From: Molanna angustata
Lineage: Eukaryota; Arthropoda; Insecta; Trichoptera; Molannidae
Assembly: GCA_963576475.1 (NCBI GenBank)
Contig: OY754980.1
Span: forward strand, 8,666,186-8,730,185
Length of the DNA: 64,000 bases
Direction of reading: 5' to 3'
Position numbers and translations under genes: made by a program. Under the pieces are notes generated by a model. That model was given only the letters and a program-made list of their open reading frames with translations, ran no database searches and was not told the origin of the DNA. This document shows positions 1 to 12,684 of this stretch, piece by piece. How positions within the stretch are numbered: the stretch's first letter is position 1; every line of letters starts with the position of its first letter.

Positions 1-1252
1 ATTTACGTTCCTGATAGTAACATTTAGTATGAATAAAAATGTAATTAGATAAATTTCTATGTATGGAAAAGTTCAGTAATTTGATTTCATGTTATAATGT
101 AAAGAGCTTGAACATAGAACTGATTAGCTTTCCATAAATAACAAAAAAAATCTTCATATGATATCACCTGTCAAAATTTGGAAAATGCTCTCGCGTTCTT
201 TAGAACAAAATTTATCTGCTTTTTTTAAAATATTTCATACAACATAAGCATTCTTCACTATACTGCATTAATAGTTTGTTTATCTTAACATAAAAATATA
301 CTATCGGAAGAAAATTTACATTCCTGATAGTAACATTTAGTATGAATAAAAATGTAATTAGATAAATTTCTATGTATGGAAAAGTTCAGTAATTTGATTT
401 CATGTTATAATGTAAAGAGCTTGAACATAGAACTGATTAGCTTTCCATAAATAACAAAAAAAATCATCATATGATATCACCTGTCAAAATTTGGAAAATG
501 CTCTCGCGTTCTTTAGAACAAAATTTATCTGCTTTTTTTAAAATATTTCATACAACATAAGCATTCTTCACTATACTGCATTAATAGTTTGTTTATCTTA
601 ACATAAAAATATACTATCGGAAGAAAATTTACGTTCCTGATAGTAACATTTAGTATGAATAAAAATGTAATTAGATAAATTTCTATGTATGGAAAAGTTC
701 AGTAATTTGATTTCATGTTATAATGTAAAGAGCTTGAACATAGAACTGATTAGCTTTCCATAAATAACAAAAAAAATCTTCATATGATATCACCTGTCAA
801 AATTTGGAAAATGCTCTCGCGTTCTTTAGAACAAAATTTATCTGCTTTTTTTAAAATATTTCATACAACATAAGCATTCTTCCCTATACTGCATTAATAG
901 TTTGTCTATCTTAACATAAAAATATACTATCGGAAGAAAATTTATATTCCTGATAGTAACATTTAGTATGAATAAAAATGTAATTAGATAAATTTCTATG
1001 TATGGAAAAGTTCAGTAATTTGATATCATGTTATAATGTAAAGAGCTTGAACATAGAACTGATTAGCTTTCCATAAATAACAAAAAAAATCTTCATATGA
1101 TATCACCTGTCAAAATTTGGAAAATGCTCTTGCGTTCTTTAAAACAAAATTTATCTGCTTTTTTTAAAATATTTCATACAACATAAGCATTCTACACCAT
1201 ACTGCATTAAAAGTTTGTCTATCTTATCATAAAAATATACTATCGGAAGAAA
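1..1252. repeat. 313-bp satellite array, four monomers
   Basis: Four head-to-tail copies start at 1, 314, 627 and 940, so the period is exactly 313 bp. Landmarks in each unit are TTCCTGATAGTAACATTTAG, GTAAAGAGCTTGAACATAG, TGATATCACCTGTC, a T7 tract after TTTATCTGC, and ATATACTATCGGAAG at the end. Copies differ by a few substitutions. The fourth carries several private changes (for example CTACACCATACTGC) before the spacer begins. No coding potential. The array starts before the window. Confidence 0.95.
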
Positions 1253-2098
1253 AATTATATACTAGAAAAAACAGTTTATTATTATTACTCTCCACACTAT
1301 GGAATAGGGGAGAGTCATGATTTCGCAAAATTTAAGCGTATTTTTTTTACATCAATTTCTCAATGGGTATCATGTAGAGAATGCACACTATGAGTTTCGT
1401 CGTGATGTGTTTGTGTGTATGGCGTATACGCCGTACGCCGTACGCCGTACGCCGTAGCATTTATCTTTTTTGTGTCCTCTCTACAGCCCAAACTATAAGT
1501 CTGATCGACTTCATATTATCATCATATGTGTAAAGTGCAAAGACCTAGAGCTGATTAGTTTTCCATAGACAACTTTTGATTTCTTCTCTATGAATTCATC
1601 ATTTACGTTGTTTTTTTTTTGTGTCCTCTCTGCAGCCCAAACTATAAGTCCGATTGACTTCATATTGATATCACATGTGTTAAGTCCATAAACTTAGAGC
1701 TGATTAGTTTTCCATAGACAACGGTTCATTTTTTCCCAATGTTTCTTTATGATTTCATCTATTAAAACTGAAAAAATGCTCTCACGACCTGGAAATTAGA
1801 GATATTTTAATTTGGTTTCAACTATTTATACAACACCAAGAATCTTCATAAAATTGTATTCAAAGTTGGTCAATGTTAAAAGAAAAATATTCAACGGTTT
1901 CAAAAATTATATTTTATTTAATGGATATTTGTATGAAACTTATATGTAACAAGAGAATTTTTTTATATTTGGCAATGTTCAGTTCATTGATTTCATATTG
2001 ATATAAGAATATTAATAGCTTGAACTTAGAACTGATTAGCTTTTCATAGATATCATAAAATTTCTTCATATGATATCACGTGTCAACATTGTCAAAAT
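1253..2098. repeat. Higher-order-repeat spacer, copy 1
   Basis: This ~845-bp block replaces the regular monomers. It opens with a stretch around ACTCTCCACACTATGG and a 7-bp microsatellite (ACGCCGT x4, near 1428-1455). Two related units containing TGTGTCCTCTCT follow, 149 bp apart (1471 and 1620). It ends with very diverged monomer-like sequence that still shows GAACTGATTAGCTTT and ATGATATCACGTGTC. The block recurs twice more almost unchanged, so it was amplified together with the flanking monomers. Block boundaries are approximate. Confidence 0.85.
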
Positions 2099-4414
2099 GC
2101 TCTAACGCTCTTTGAAACAAAATTTATCTGCTTTTTTTAAAATATTTCATACAACATAAGCAGTCTTCACTATACTGCATTAATAGTTTGTCTATCTTAA
2201 CATAAAAATATACTATCGGAAGAAAATTTATATTCCTGTTAGTAACATTTAGTATGAATAAAAATGTAATTAGATAAATTTCTATGTATGGAAAAGTTCA
2301 GTTATTTGATTTCATGTTATAATGTAAAGAGCTTGAACATAGAACTGATTAGCTTTCCATAAATAACAAAAAAAATCTTCATAAGATATCACCTGTCAAA
2401 ATTTGGAAAATGCTCTCGCGTTCTTTAGAACAAAATTTATCTGCTTTTTTTAAAATATTTCATACAACATAAGCATTCTTCACTATACTGCATTAATAGT
2501 TTGTTTATCTTAACATAAAAATATACTATCGGAAGAAAATTTATATTCCTGATAGTAACATTTAGTATGAATAAAAATGTAATTAGATAAATTTCTATGT
2601 ATGGAAACTTTCAGTAATTTGATTTCATGTTATAATGTAAAGAACTTGAACATAGAACTGATTAGCTTTCCATAAATCAAAAAAAAATCTTCATATAATA
2701 TCACGTGTCAAAATTTTGAAAATGCCTTCGCGTTCTTTAAAACAAAATTTATCTGCTTTTTTTAAAATATTTCATACAACATAAGCATTCTTCCCTATAC
2801 TGCATTAATAGTTTGTCTATCTTAACATAAAAATATACTATCGGAAGAAAATTTATATTCCTGATAGTAACATTTAGTATGAATAAAAATGTAATTAGAT
2901 AAATTTCTATGTATGGAAAAGTTCAGTAATTTGAAATCATGTTATAATGTAAAGAGCTTGAACATAGAACTGATTAGCTTTCCATAAATAACAAAAAAAA
3001 TCTTCATATGATATCACCTGTCAAAATTTGGAAAATGCTCTCGCGTTCTTTAGAACAAAATTTATCTGCTTTTTTTAAAATATTTCATACAACATAAGCA
3101 TTCTTCACTATACTGCATTAATAGTTTGTTTATCTTAACATAAAAATATACTATCGGAAGAAAATTTACATTCCTGATAGTAACATTTAGTATGAATTAA
3201 AATGTAATTAGATAAATTTCTATGTATGGAAAAGTTCAGTAATTTGATTTCATGTTATAATGTAAAGAGCTTGAACATAGAACTGAATAGCTTTCCATAA
3301 ATAACAAAAAAAATCTTCATATGATATCACCTGTCAAAATTTGGAAAATGCTCTCGCGTTATTTAGAACAAAATTTATCTGCTTTTTTTAAAATATTTCA
3401 TACAACATAAGCATTCTTCCCTATACTGCATTAATAGTTTGTCTATCTTAACATAAAAATATACTATCGGAAGAAAATTTATATTCCTGATAGTAACATT
3501 TAGTATGAATAAAAATGTAATTAGATAAATTTCTATGTATGGAAACGTTCAGTAATTTGATTTCATGTTATAATGTAAAGAGCTTGAACATAGAACTGAT
3601 TAGCTTTCCATAAATAACAAAAAAATCTTCATATGATATCACGTGTCAAAATTTTGAAAATGCTCTCGCGTTCTTTAAATCAAAATTTATCTGCTTTTTT
3701 TAAAATATTTCATACAACATAAGCATTCTTCACTATACTGCATTAATAGTTTGTTTATCTTAACATAAAAATATACTATCGGAAGAAAATTTATATTCCT
3801 GGTAGTAACATTTAGTATGAATAAAAATGTAATTAGATAAATTTCTATGTATGGAAAAGTTCAGTAATTTGATTTCATGTTGTTATGTAAAGAGCTTGAA
3901 CATAGAACTGATTAGCTTTCCATAAATAACAAAAAAATTCTTCATATGATATCACCTCTCCAAATTTGGAAAATGCTCTCGCGTTCTTTAGAACAAAATT
4001 TATCTGCTTTTTTTAAAATATTTCATACAACATAAGCATTCTTCCCTATACTGCATTAATAGTTTGTCTATCTTAACATAAAAATATACTATCGGAAGAA
4101 AATTTATACTCCTGATAGTAACATTTAGTATGAATAAAAATGTAATTAGATAAATTTCTATGTATGGAAAAGTTCAGTAATTTGATATCATGTTATAATG
4201 TAAAGAGCTTGAACATAGAACTGATTAGCTTTCCATAAATAACAAAAAAAATCTTCATATGATATCACCTGTCAAAATTTGGAAAATGCTCTTGCGTTCT
4301 TTAAAACAAAATTTATCTGCTTTTTTTAAAATATTTCATACAACATAAGCATTCTACACCATACTGCATTAAAAGTTTGTCTATCTTATCATAAAAATAT
4401 ACTATCGGAAGAAA
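2099..4414. repeat. 313-bp satellite array between spacers 1 and 2
   Basis: About 7.4 monomers of the same 313-bp unit. Diagnostic variants (TTCCTGTTAG near 2236, the AATCAAAAAAAAATC deletion near 2677, TTCCTGGTAG near 3799) recur at matching places in the next higher-order unit. This shows that multi-monomer blocks were copied as units. Confidence 0.93.
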
Positions 4415-5252
4415 AATTATATACTAGAAAAAACAGTTTATTATTATTACTCTCCACACTATGGAATAGGGGAGAGTCATGATTTCGCAAAATTTAAGCG
4501 TATTTTTTTTACATCAATTTCTCAATGGGTATCATGTAGAGAATGCACACTATGAGTTTCGTCGTGATGTGTTTGTGTGTATGGCGTATACGCCGTACGC
4601 CGTACGCCGTAGCATTTATCTTTTTTGTGTCCTCTCTACAGCCCAAACTATAAGTCTGATCGACTTCATATTATCATCATATGTGTAAAGTGCAAAGACC
4701 TAGAGCTGATTAGTTTTCCATAGACAACTTTTGATTTCTTCTCTATGAATTCATCATTTACGTTGTTTTTTTTTTGTGTCCTCTCTGCAGCCCAAACTAT
4801 AAGTCCGATTGACTTCATAATGATATCACATGTGTTAAGTCCATAAACTTAGAGCTGATTAGTTTTCCATAGACAACGGTTCATTTTTTCCCAATGTTTC
4901 TTTATGATTTCATCTATTAAAACTGAAAAAATGCTCTCACGACCTGGAAATTAGAGATATTTTAATTTGGTTTCAACTATTTATACAACACCAAGAATCT
5001 TCATAAAATTGTATTCAAAGTTGGTCAATGTTAAAAGAAAAATATTCAACGGTTTCAAAAATTATATTTTATTTAATGGATATTTGTATGAAACTTATAT
5101 GTAACAAGAGAATTTTTTTATATTTGGCAATGTTCAGTTCATTGATTTCATATTGATATAAGAATATTAATAGCTTGAACTTAGAACTGATTAGCTTTTC
5201 ATAGATATCATAAAATTTCTTCATATGATATCACGTGTCAACATTGTCAAAA
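4415..5252. repeat. Higher-order-repeat spacer, copy 2
   Basis: Near-identical to the block at 1253, 3162 bp downstream measured at the TTTCGCAAAATTTAAGCG landmark (1321 versus 4483). The nested heptamer ACGCCGT has three units here instead of four. A 69-codon open frame in it is a chance frame and is not annotated as a gene. Confidence 0.88.
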
Positions 5253-7257
5253 TGCTCTAACGCTCTTTGAAACAAAATTTATCTGCTTTTTTTAAAATAT
5301 TTCATACAACATAAGCAGTCTTCACTATACTGCATTAATAGTTTGTCTATCTTAACATAAAAATATACTATCGGAAGAAAATTTATATTCCTGTTAGTAA
5401 CATTTAGTATGAATAAAAATGTAATTAGATAAATTTCTATGTATGGAAAAGTTCAGTTATTTGATTTCATGTTATAATGTAAAGAGCTTGAACATAGAAC
5501 GGATTAGCTTTCCATAAATAACAAAAAAAATCTTCATAAGATATCACCTGTCAAAATTTGGAAAATGCTCTCGCGTTCTTTAGAACAAAATTTATCTGCT
5601 TTTTTTAAAATATTTCATACAACATAAGCATTCTTCACTATACTGCATTAATAGTTTGTCTATCTTAACATAAAAATATACTATCGGAAGAAAATTTATA
5701 TTCCTGGTAGTAACATTTAGTATGAATAAAAATGTAATTAGATAAATTTCTATGTATGGAAAAGTTCAGTAATTTGATTTCATGTTATAATGTAAAGAGC
5801 TTGAACATAGAACTGATTAGCTTTCCATAAATAACAAAAAAAATCTTCATATGATATCACCTGTCAAAATTTGGAAAATGCTCTCGCGTTCTTTAGAACA
5901 AAATTTATCTGCTTTTTTTAAAATATTTCATACAACATAAGCATTCTTCACTATACTGCATTAATAGTTTGTTTATCTTAACATAAAAATATACTATCGG
6001 AAGAAAATTTACATTCCTGATAGTAACATTTAGTATGAATTAAAATGTAATTAGATAAATTTCTATGTATGGAAAAGTTCAGTAATTTGATTTCATGTTA
6101 TAATGTAAAGAGCTTGAACATAGAACTGAATAGCTTTCCATAAATAACAAAAAAAATCTTCATATGATATCACCTGTCAAAATTTGGAAAATGCTCTCGC
6201 GTTATTTAGAACAAAATTTATCTGCTTTTTTTAAAATATTTCATACAACATAAGCATTCTTCCCTATACTGCATTAATAGTTTGTCTATCTTAACATAAA
6301 AATATACTATCGGAAGAAAATTTATATTCCTGATAGTAACATTTAGTATGAATAAAAATGTAATTAGATAAATTTCTATGTATGGAAACGTTCAGTAATT
6401 TGATTTCATGTTATAATGTAAAGAGCTTGAACATAGAACTGATTAGCTTTCCATAAATAACAAAAAAATCTTCATATGATATCACGTGTCAAAATTTTGA
6501 AAATGCTCTCGCGTTCTTTAAATCAAAATTTATCTGCTTTTTTTAAAATATTTCATACAACATAAGCATTCTTCACTATACTGCATTAATAGTTTGTTTA
6601 TCTTAACATAAAAATATACTATCGGAAGAAAATTTATATTCCTGGTAGTAACATTTAGTATGAATAAAAATGTAATTAGATAAATTTCTATGTATGGAAA
6701 AGTTCAGTAATTTGATTTCATGTTGTTATGTAAAGAGCTTGAACATAGAACTGATTAGCTTTCCATAAATAACAAAAAAATTCTTCATATGATATCACCT
6801 CTCCAAATTTGGAAAATGCTCTCGCGTTCTTTAGAACAAAATTTATCTGCTTTTTTTAAAATATTTCATACAACATAAGCATTCTTCCCTATACTGCATT
6901 AATAGTTTGTCTATCTTAACATAAAAATATACTATCGGAAGAAAATTTATACTCCTGATAGTAACATTTAGTATGAATAAAAATGTAATTAGATAAATTT
7001 CTATGTATGGAAAAGTTCAGTAATTTGATATCATGTTATTATGTAAAGAGCTTGAACATAGAACTGATTAGCTTTCCATAAATAACAAAAAAAATCTTCA
7101 TATGATATCACCTGTCAAAATTTGGAAAATGCTCTTGCGTTCTTTAAAACAAAATTTATCTGCTTTTTTTAAAATATTTCATACAACATAAGCATTCTAC
7201 ACCATACTGCATTAAAAGTTTGTCTATCTTATCATAAAAATATACTATCGGAAGAAA
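5253..7257. repeat. 313-bp satellite array between spacers 2 and 3
   Basis: About 6.4 monomers, one fewer than the preceding block. This accounts for the shorter higher-order period here (2843 bp against 3162 bp). Variant monomers occur in the same order as in 2099-4414. Confidence 0.93.
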
Positions 7258-8102
7258 AATTATATACTAGAAAAAACAGTTTATTATTATTACTCTCCAC
7301 ACTATGGAATAGGGGAGAGTCATGATTTCGCAAAATTTAAGCGTATTTTTTTTACATCAATTTCTCAATGGGTATCATGTAGAGAATGCACACTATGAGT
7401 TTCGTCGTGATGTGTTTGTGTGTATGGCGTATACGCCGTACGCCGTACGCCGTACGCCGTAGCATTTATCTTTTTTGTGTCCTCTCTACAGCCCAAACTA
7501 TAAGTCTGATCGACTTCATATTATCATCATATGTGTAAAGTGCAAAGACCTAGAGCTGATTAGTTTTCCATAGACAACTTTTGATTTCTTCTCTATGAAT
7601 TCATCATTTACGTTGTTTTTTTTTTGTGTCCTCTCTGCAGCCCAAACTATAAGTCCGATTGACTTCATAATGATATCACATGTGTTAAGTCCATAAACTT
7701 AGAGCTGATTAGTTTTCCATAGACAACGGTTCATTTTTTCCCAATGTTTCTTTATGATTTCATCTATTAAAACTGAAAAAATGCTCTCACGACCTGGAAA
7801 TTAGAGATATTTTAATTTGGTTTCAACTATTTATACAACACCAAGAATCTTCATAAAATTGTATTCAAAGTTGGTCAATGTTAAAAGAAAAATATTCAAC
7901 GGTTTCAAAAATTATATTTTATTTAATGGATATTTGTATGAAACTTATATGTAACAAGAGAATTTTTTTATATTTGGCAATGTTCAGTTCATTGATTTCA
8001 TATTGATATAAGAATATTAATAGCTTGAACTTAGAACTGATTAGCTTTTCATAGATATCATAAAATTTCTTCATATGATATCACGTGTCAACATTGTCAA
8101 AA
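7258..8102. repeat. Higher-order-repeat spacer, copy 3
   Basis: Third copy of the divergent block, with four ACGCCGT heptamers. It matches copies 1 and 2 including the internal pair of TGTGTCCTCTCT units. It is the last spacer in the window; no further copy is seen in the remaining array. Confidence 0.88.
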
Positions 8103-11100
8103 TGCTCTAACGCTCTTTGAAACAAAATTTATCTGCTTTTTTTAAAATATTTCATACAACATAAGCAGTCTTCACTATACTGCATTAATAGTTTGTCTAT
8201 CTTAACATAAAAATATACTATCGGAAGAAAATTTATATTCCTGTTAGTAACATTTAGTATGAATAAAAATGTAATTAGATAAATTTCTATGTATGGAAAA
8301 GTTCAGTTATTTGATTTCATGTTATAATGTAAAGAGCTTGAACATAGAACGGATTAGCTTTCCATAAATAACAAAAAAAATCTTCATAAGATATCACCTG
8401 TCAAAATTTGGAAAATGCTCTCGCGTTCTTTAGAACAAAATTTATCTGCTTTTTTTAAAATATTTCATACAACATAAGCATTCTTCACTATACTGCATTA
8501 ATAGTTTGTTTATCTTAACATAAAAATATACTATCGGAAGAAAATTTATATTCCTGATAGTAACATTTAGTATGAATAAAAATGTAATTAGATAAATTTC
8601 TATGTATGGAAACGTTCAGTAATTTGATTTCATGTTATAATGTAAAGAACTTGAACATAGAACTGATTAGCTTTCCATAAATCAAAAAAAAATCTTCATA
8701 TAATATCACGTGTCAAAATTTTGAAAATGCCTTCGCGTTCTTTAAAACAAAATTTATCTGCTTTTTTTAAAATATTTCATACAACATAAGCATTCTTCAC
8801 TATACTGCATTAATAGTTTGTTTATCTTAACATAAAAATATACTATCGGAAGAAAATTTATATTCCTGATAGTAACATTTAGTATGAATAAAAATGTAAT
8901 TAGATAAATTTCTATGTATGGAAAAGTTCAGTAATTTGATTTCATGTTATAATGTAAAGAGCTTGAACATAGAACTGATTAACTTTCCATAAATAACAAA
9001 AAAAATCTTCATATGATATCACCTGTCAAAATTTGGAAAATGCTCTCGCGTTCTTTAGAACAAAATTTATCTGCTTTTTTTAGAATATTTCATACAACAT
9101 AAGCATTCTTCACTATACTGCATTAATAGTTTGTTTATCTTAACATAAAAATATACTATCGGAAGAAAATTTACATTCCTGATAGTAACATTTAGTATGA
9201 ATAAAAATGTAATTAGATAAATTTCCATGTATGGAAAAGTTCAGTAATTTGATTTCATGTTATAATGTAAAGAGCTTGAACATAGAACTGATTAGCTTTC
9301 CATAAATAACCAAAAAAATCTTCATATGATATCACCTGTCAAAATTTGGATGATGCTCTCGCGTTATTTAGAACAAAATTTATCTGCTTTTTTTAAAATA
9401 TTTCATACAACATAAGCATTCTTCCCTATACTGCATTAATAGTTTGTCTATCTTAACATAAAAATATACTATCGGAAGAAAATTTATATTCCTGTTAGTA
9501 ACATTTAGTATGAATAAAAATGTAATTAGATAAATTTCTATGTATGGAAAAGTTCAGTTATTTGATTTCATGTTATAATGTAAAGAGCTTGAACATAGAA
9601 CGGATTAGCTTTCCATAAATAACAAAAAAAATCTTCATAAGATATCACCTGTCAAAATTTGGAAAATGCTCTCGCGTTCTTTAGAACAAAATTTATCTGC
9701 TTTTTTTAAAATATTTCATACAACATAAGCATTCTTCACTATACTGCATTAATAGTTTGTTTATCTTAACATAAAAATATACTATCGGAAGAAAATTTAT
9801 ATTCCTGATAGTAACATTTAGTATGAATAAAAATGTAATTAGATAAATTTCTATGTATGGAAACGTTCAGTAATTTGATTTCATGTTATAATGTAAAGAA
9901 CTTGAACATAGAACTGATTAGCTTTCCATAAATCAAAAAAAAATCTTCATATAATATCACGTGTCAAAATTTTGAAAATGCCTTCGCGTTCTTTAAAACA
10001 AAATTTATCTGCTTTTTTTAAAATATTTCATACAACATAAGCATTCTTCACTATACTGCATTAATAGTTTGTTTATCTTAACATAAAAATATACTATCGG
10101 AAGAAAATTTATATTCCTGATAGTAACATTTAGTATGAATAAAAATGTAATTAGATAAATTTCTATGTATGGAAAAGTTCAGTAATTTGATTTCATGTTA
10201 TAATGTAAAGAGCTTGAACATAGAACTGATTAACTTTCCATAAATAACAAAAAAAATCTTCATATGATATCACCTGTCAAAATTTGGAAAATGCTCTCGC
10301 GTTCTTTAGAACAAAATTTATCTGCTTTTTTTAGAATATTTCATACAACATAAGCATTCTTCACTATACTGCATTAATAGTTTGTTTATCTTAACATAAA
10401 AATATACTATCGGAAGAAAATTTACATTCCTGATAGTAACATTTAGTATGAATAAAAATGTAATTAGATAAATTTCTATGTATGGAAAAGTTCAGTAATT
10501 TGATTTCATGTTATAATGTAAAGAGCTTGAACATAGAACTGAATAGCTTTCCATAAATAACAAAAAAAATCTTCATATGATATCACCTGTCAAAATTTGG
10601 AAAATGCTCTCGCGTTATTTAGAACAAAATTTATCTGCTTTTTTTTAAATATTTCATACAACATAAGCATTCTTCACTATACTGCATTAATAGTTTGTTT
10701 ATCTTAACATAAAAATATACTATCGGAAGAAAATTTATATTCCTGGTAGTAACATTTAGTATGAATAAAAATGTAATTAGATAAATTTCTATGTATGGAA
10801 AAGTTCAGTAATTTGATTTCATGTTATAATGTAAAGAGCTTGAACATAGAACTGATTAGCTTTCCATAAATAACAAAAAAATTCTTCATATGATATCACC
10901 TCTCCAAATTTGGAAAATGCTCTCGCGTTCTTTAGAACAAAATTTATCTGCTTTTTTTAAAATATTTCATACAACATAAGCATTCTTCCCTATACTGCAT
11001 TAATAGTTTGTCTATCTTAACATAAAAATATACTATCGGAAGAAAATTTATATTCCTGATAGTAACATTTAGTATGAATAAAAATGTAATTAGATAAATT

Positions 11101-12456
11101 TCTATGTATGGAAACGTTCAGTAATTTGATTTCATGTTATAATGTAAAGAGCTTGAACATAGAACTGATTAGCTTTCCATAAATAACAAAAAAATTCTTC
11201 ATATGATATCACCTGTCAAAATTTGGAAAATACTCTTGCGTTCTTTAAAACAAAATTTATCTGCTTTTTTAAAAATATTTCATACAACATAAGCATTCTT
11301 CACTATACTGCATTAATAGTTTGTTTATCTTAACATAAAAATATACTATCGGAAGAAAATTTATATTCCTGATAGTAACGTTTAGTATGAATAAAAATGT
11401 AATTAGATAAATTTCTATGTATGGAAAAGTTCAGTAATTTGATTTCATGTTATAATGTAAAAAGCTTGAACATAGAACTGATTAGCTTTCCATAAACAAC
11501 AAAAAAAATCTTCATATGATATCACCTGTCAAAATTTGGAAAATGCTCTCGCGTTCTTTAGAACAAAATTTATCTGCTTTTTTTTAAATATTTCATACAA
11601 CATAAGCATTCTTCACTATACTGCATTAATAGTTTGTTTATCTTAACATAAAAATATACTATCGGAAGAAAATTTACATTCCTGATAGTAACATTTAGTA
11701 TGAATAAAAATGTAATTAGATAAATTTCTATGTATGGAAAAGTTCAGTAATTTGATTTCATGTTATAATGTAAAGAGCTTGAACATAGAACTGATTAGCT
11801 TTCCATAAATAACAAAAAAAATCTTCATATGATATCACCTGTCAAAATTTGGAAAATGCTCTCGCGTTCTTTAGAACAAAATTTATCTGATTTTTTTAGA
11901 ATATTTCATACAACATAAGCATTCTTCACTATACTGCATTAATAGTTTGTTTATCTTAACATAAAAATATACTATCGGAAGAAAATTTACATTCCTGATA
12001 GTAACATTTAGTATGAATAAAAATGTAATTAGATAAATTTCTATGTATGGAAAAGTTCAGTAATTTGATTTCATGTTATAATGTAAAGAGCTTGAACATA
12101 GAACTGATTAGCTTTCCATAAATAACAAAAAAAATCTTCATATGATATCACCTGTCAAAATTTCGAAAATGCTCTCGCGTTCTTTAGAACAAAATTTATC
12201 TGCTTTTTTTAAAATATTTCATACAACATAAGCATTCTTCACTATACTGCATTAATAGTTTGTTTATCTTAACATAAAAATATACTATCGGAAGAAAATT
12301 TACATTCCTGATAGTAACATTTAGTATGAATAAAAATGTAATTAGATAAATTTCTATGTATGGAAAAGTTCAGTAATTTGATTTCATGTTATAATGTAAA
12401 GAGCTTGAACATAGAACTGATTAGCTTTCCATAAATAACCAAAAAAATCTTCATAT
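8103..12456. repeat. 313-bp satellite array up to the LTR element
   Basis: About 14 monomers without a spacer. A four-monomer sub-repeat is visible. The variant TTCCTGTTAG at about 8238 returns at about 9490 (1252 bp = 4 x 313), followed by the same series of variants (CGGATTAGC, AATCAAAAAAAAATC, TTAACTTTCC). The array is cut at 12456 inside TCATATGATATCACC by the retrotransposon and resumes at 18327. Confidence 0.93.
12453..12456. other. Target-site duplication (left), ATAT
   Basis: ATAT precedes the left LTR and is repeated after the right LTR (18327-18330). The uninterrupted monomer has a single ATAT within TTCATATGATATCAC. A 4-bp duplication is usual for some Ty3/Gypsy lineages. Confidence 0.9.
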
Positions 12457-12671
12457 TGTACCGAAATTTATATTTATTTATTTTATTATGGTTCAAAGTC
12501 TTATTTATTTTTACAATTTATATTTCTACAATTTATATTTTTACAAGCTTTGTCTAGTTTTTCCAACTCACTACTCAAATCTTTTGTTTTCATTTTTCTT
12601 GGGTTCTTATTTTCAAAATATTTCTATTTAAATTTTCAATTTAAATAGAAATAGTACTTAATTTCATAACA
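12457..12671 (-). repeat. 3' LTR of the Gypsy element
   Basis: 215 bp, bounded TG...CA (TGTACCG... to ...CATAACA on the plus strand). Reads as identical to 18112-18326. It holds a perfect hairpin with 16-bp arms and a 3-nt loop at 12619-12653. In the element's sense it contains AATAAA-type words near its end that could serve polyadenylation. Confidence 0.95.
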
Positions 12672-12684
12672 CTGCCTCCCTCTT
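12672..12684 (-). other. Polypurine tract
   Basis: In the element's sense this reads AAGAGGGAGGCAG, directly abutting the 3' LTR. It is the expected primer for plus-strand DNA synthesis. It overlaps the pol stop codon TAA (12683-12685), so there is no untranslated gap and no room for an env gene. Confidence 0.85.

Noticed and set aside
4479..4688. 69-codon open frame in the satellite spacer
   Set aside because: It falls inside a tandemly copied non-coding spacer. The sister spacers have a different number of heptamers, which breaks or shifts the frame. No protein family is visible.
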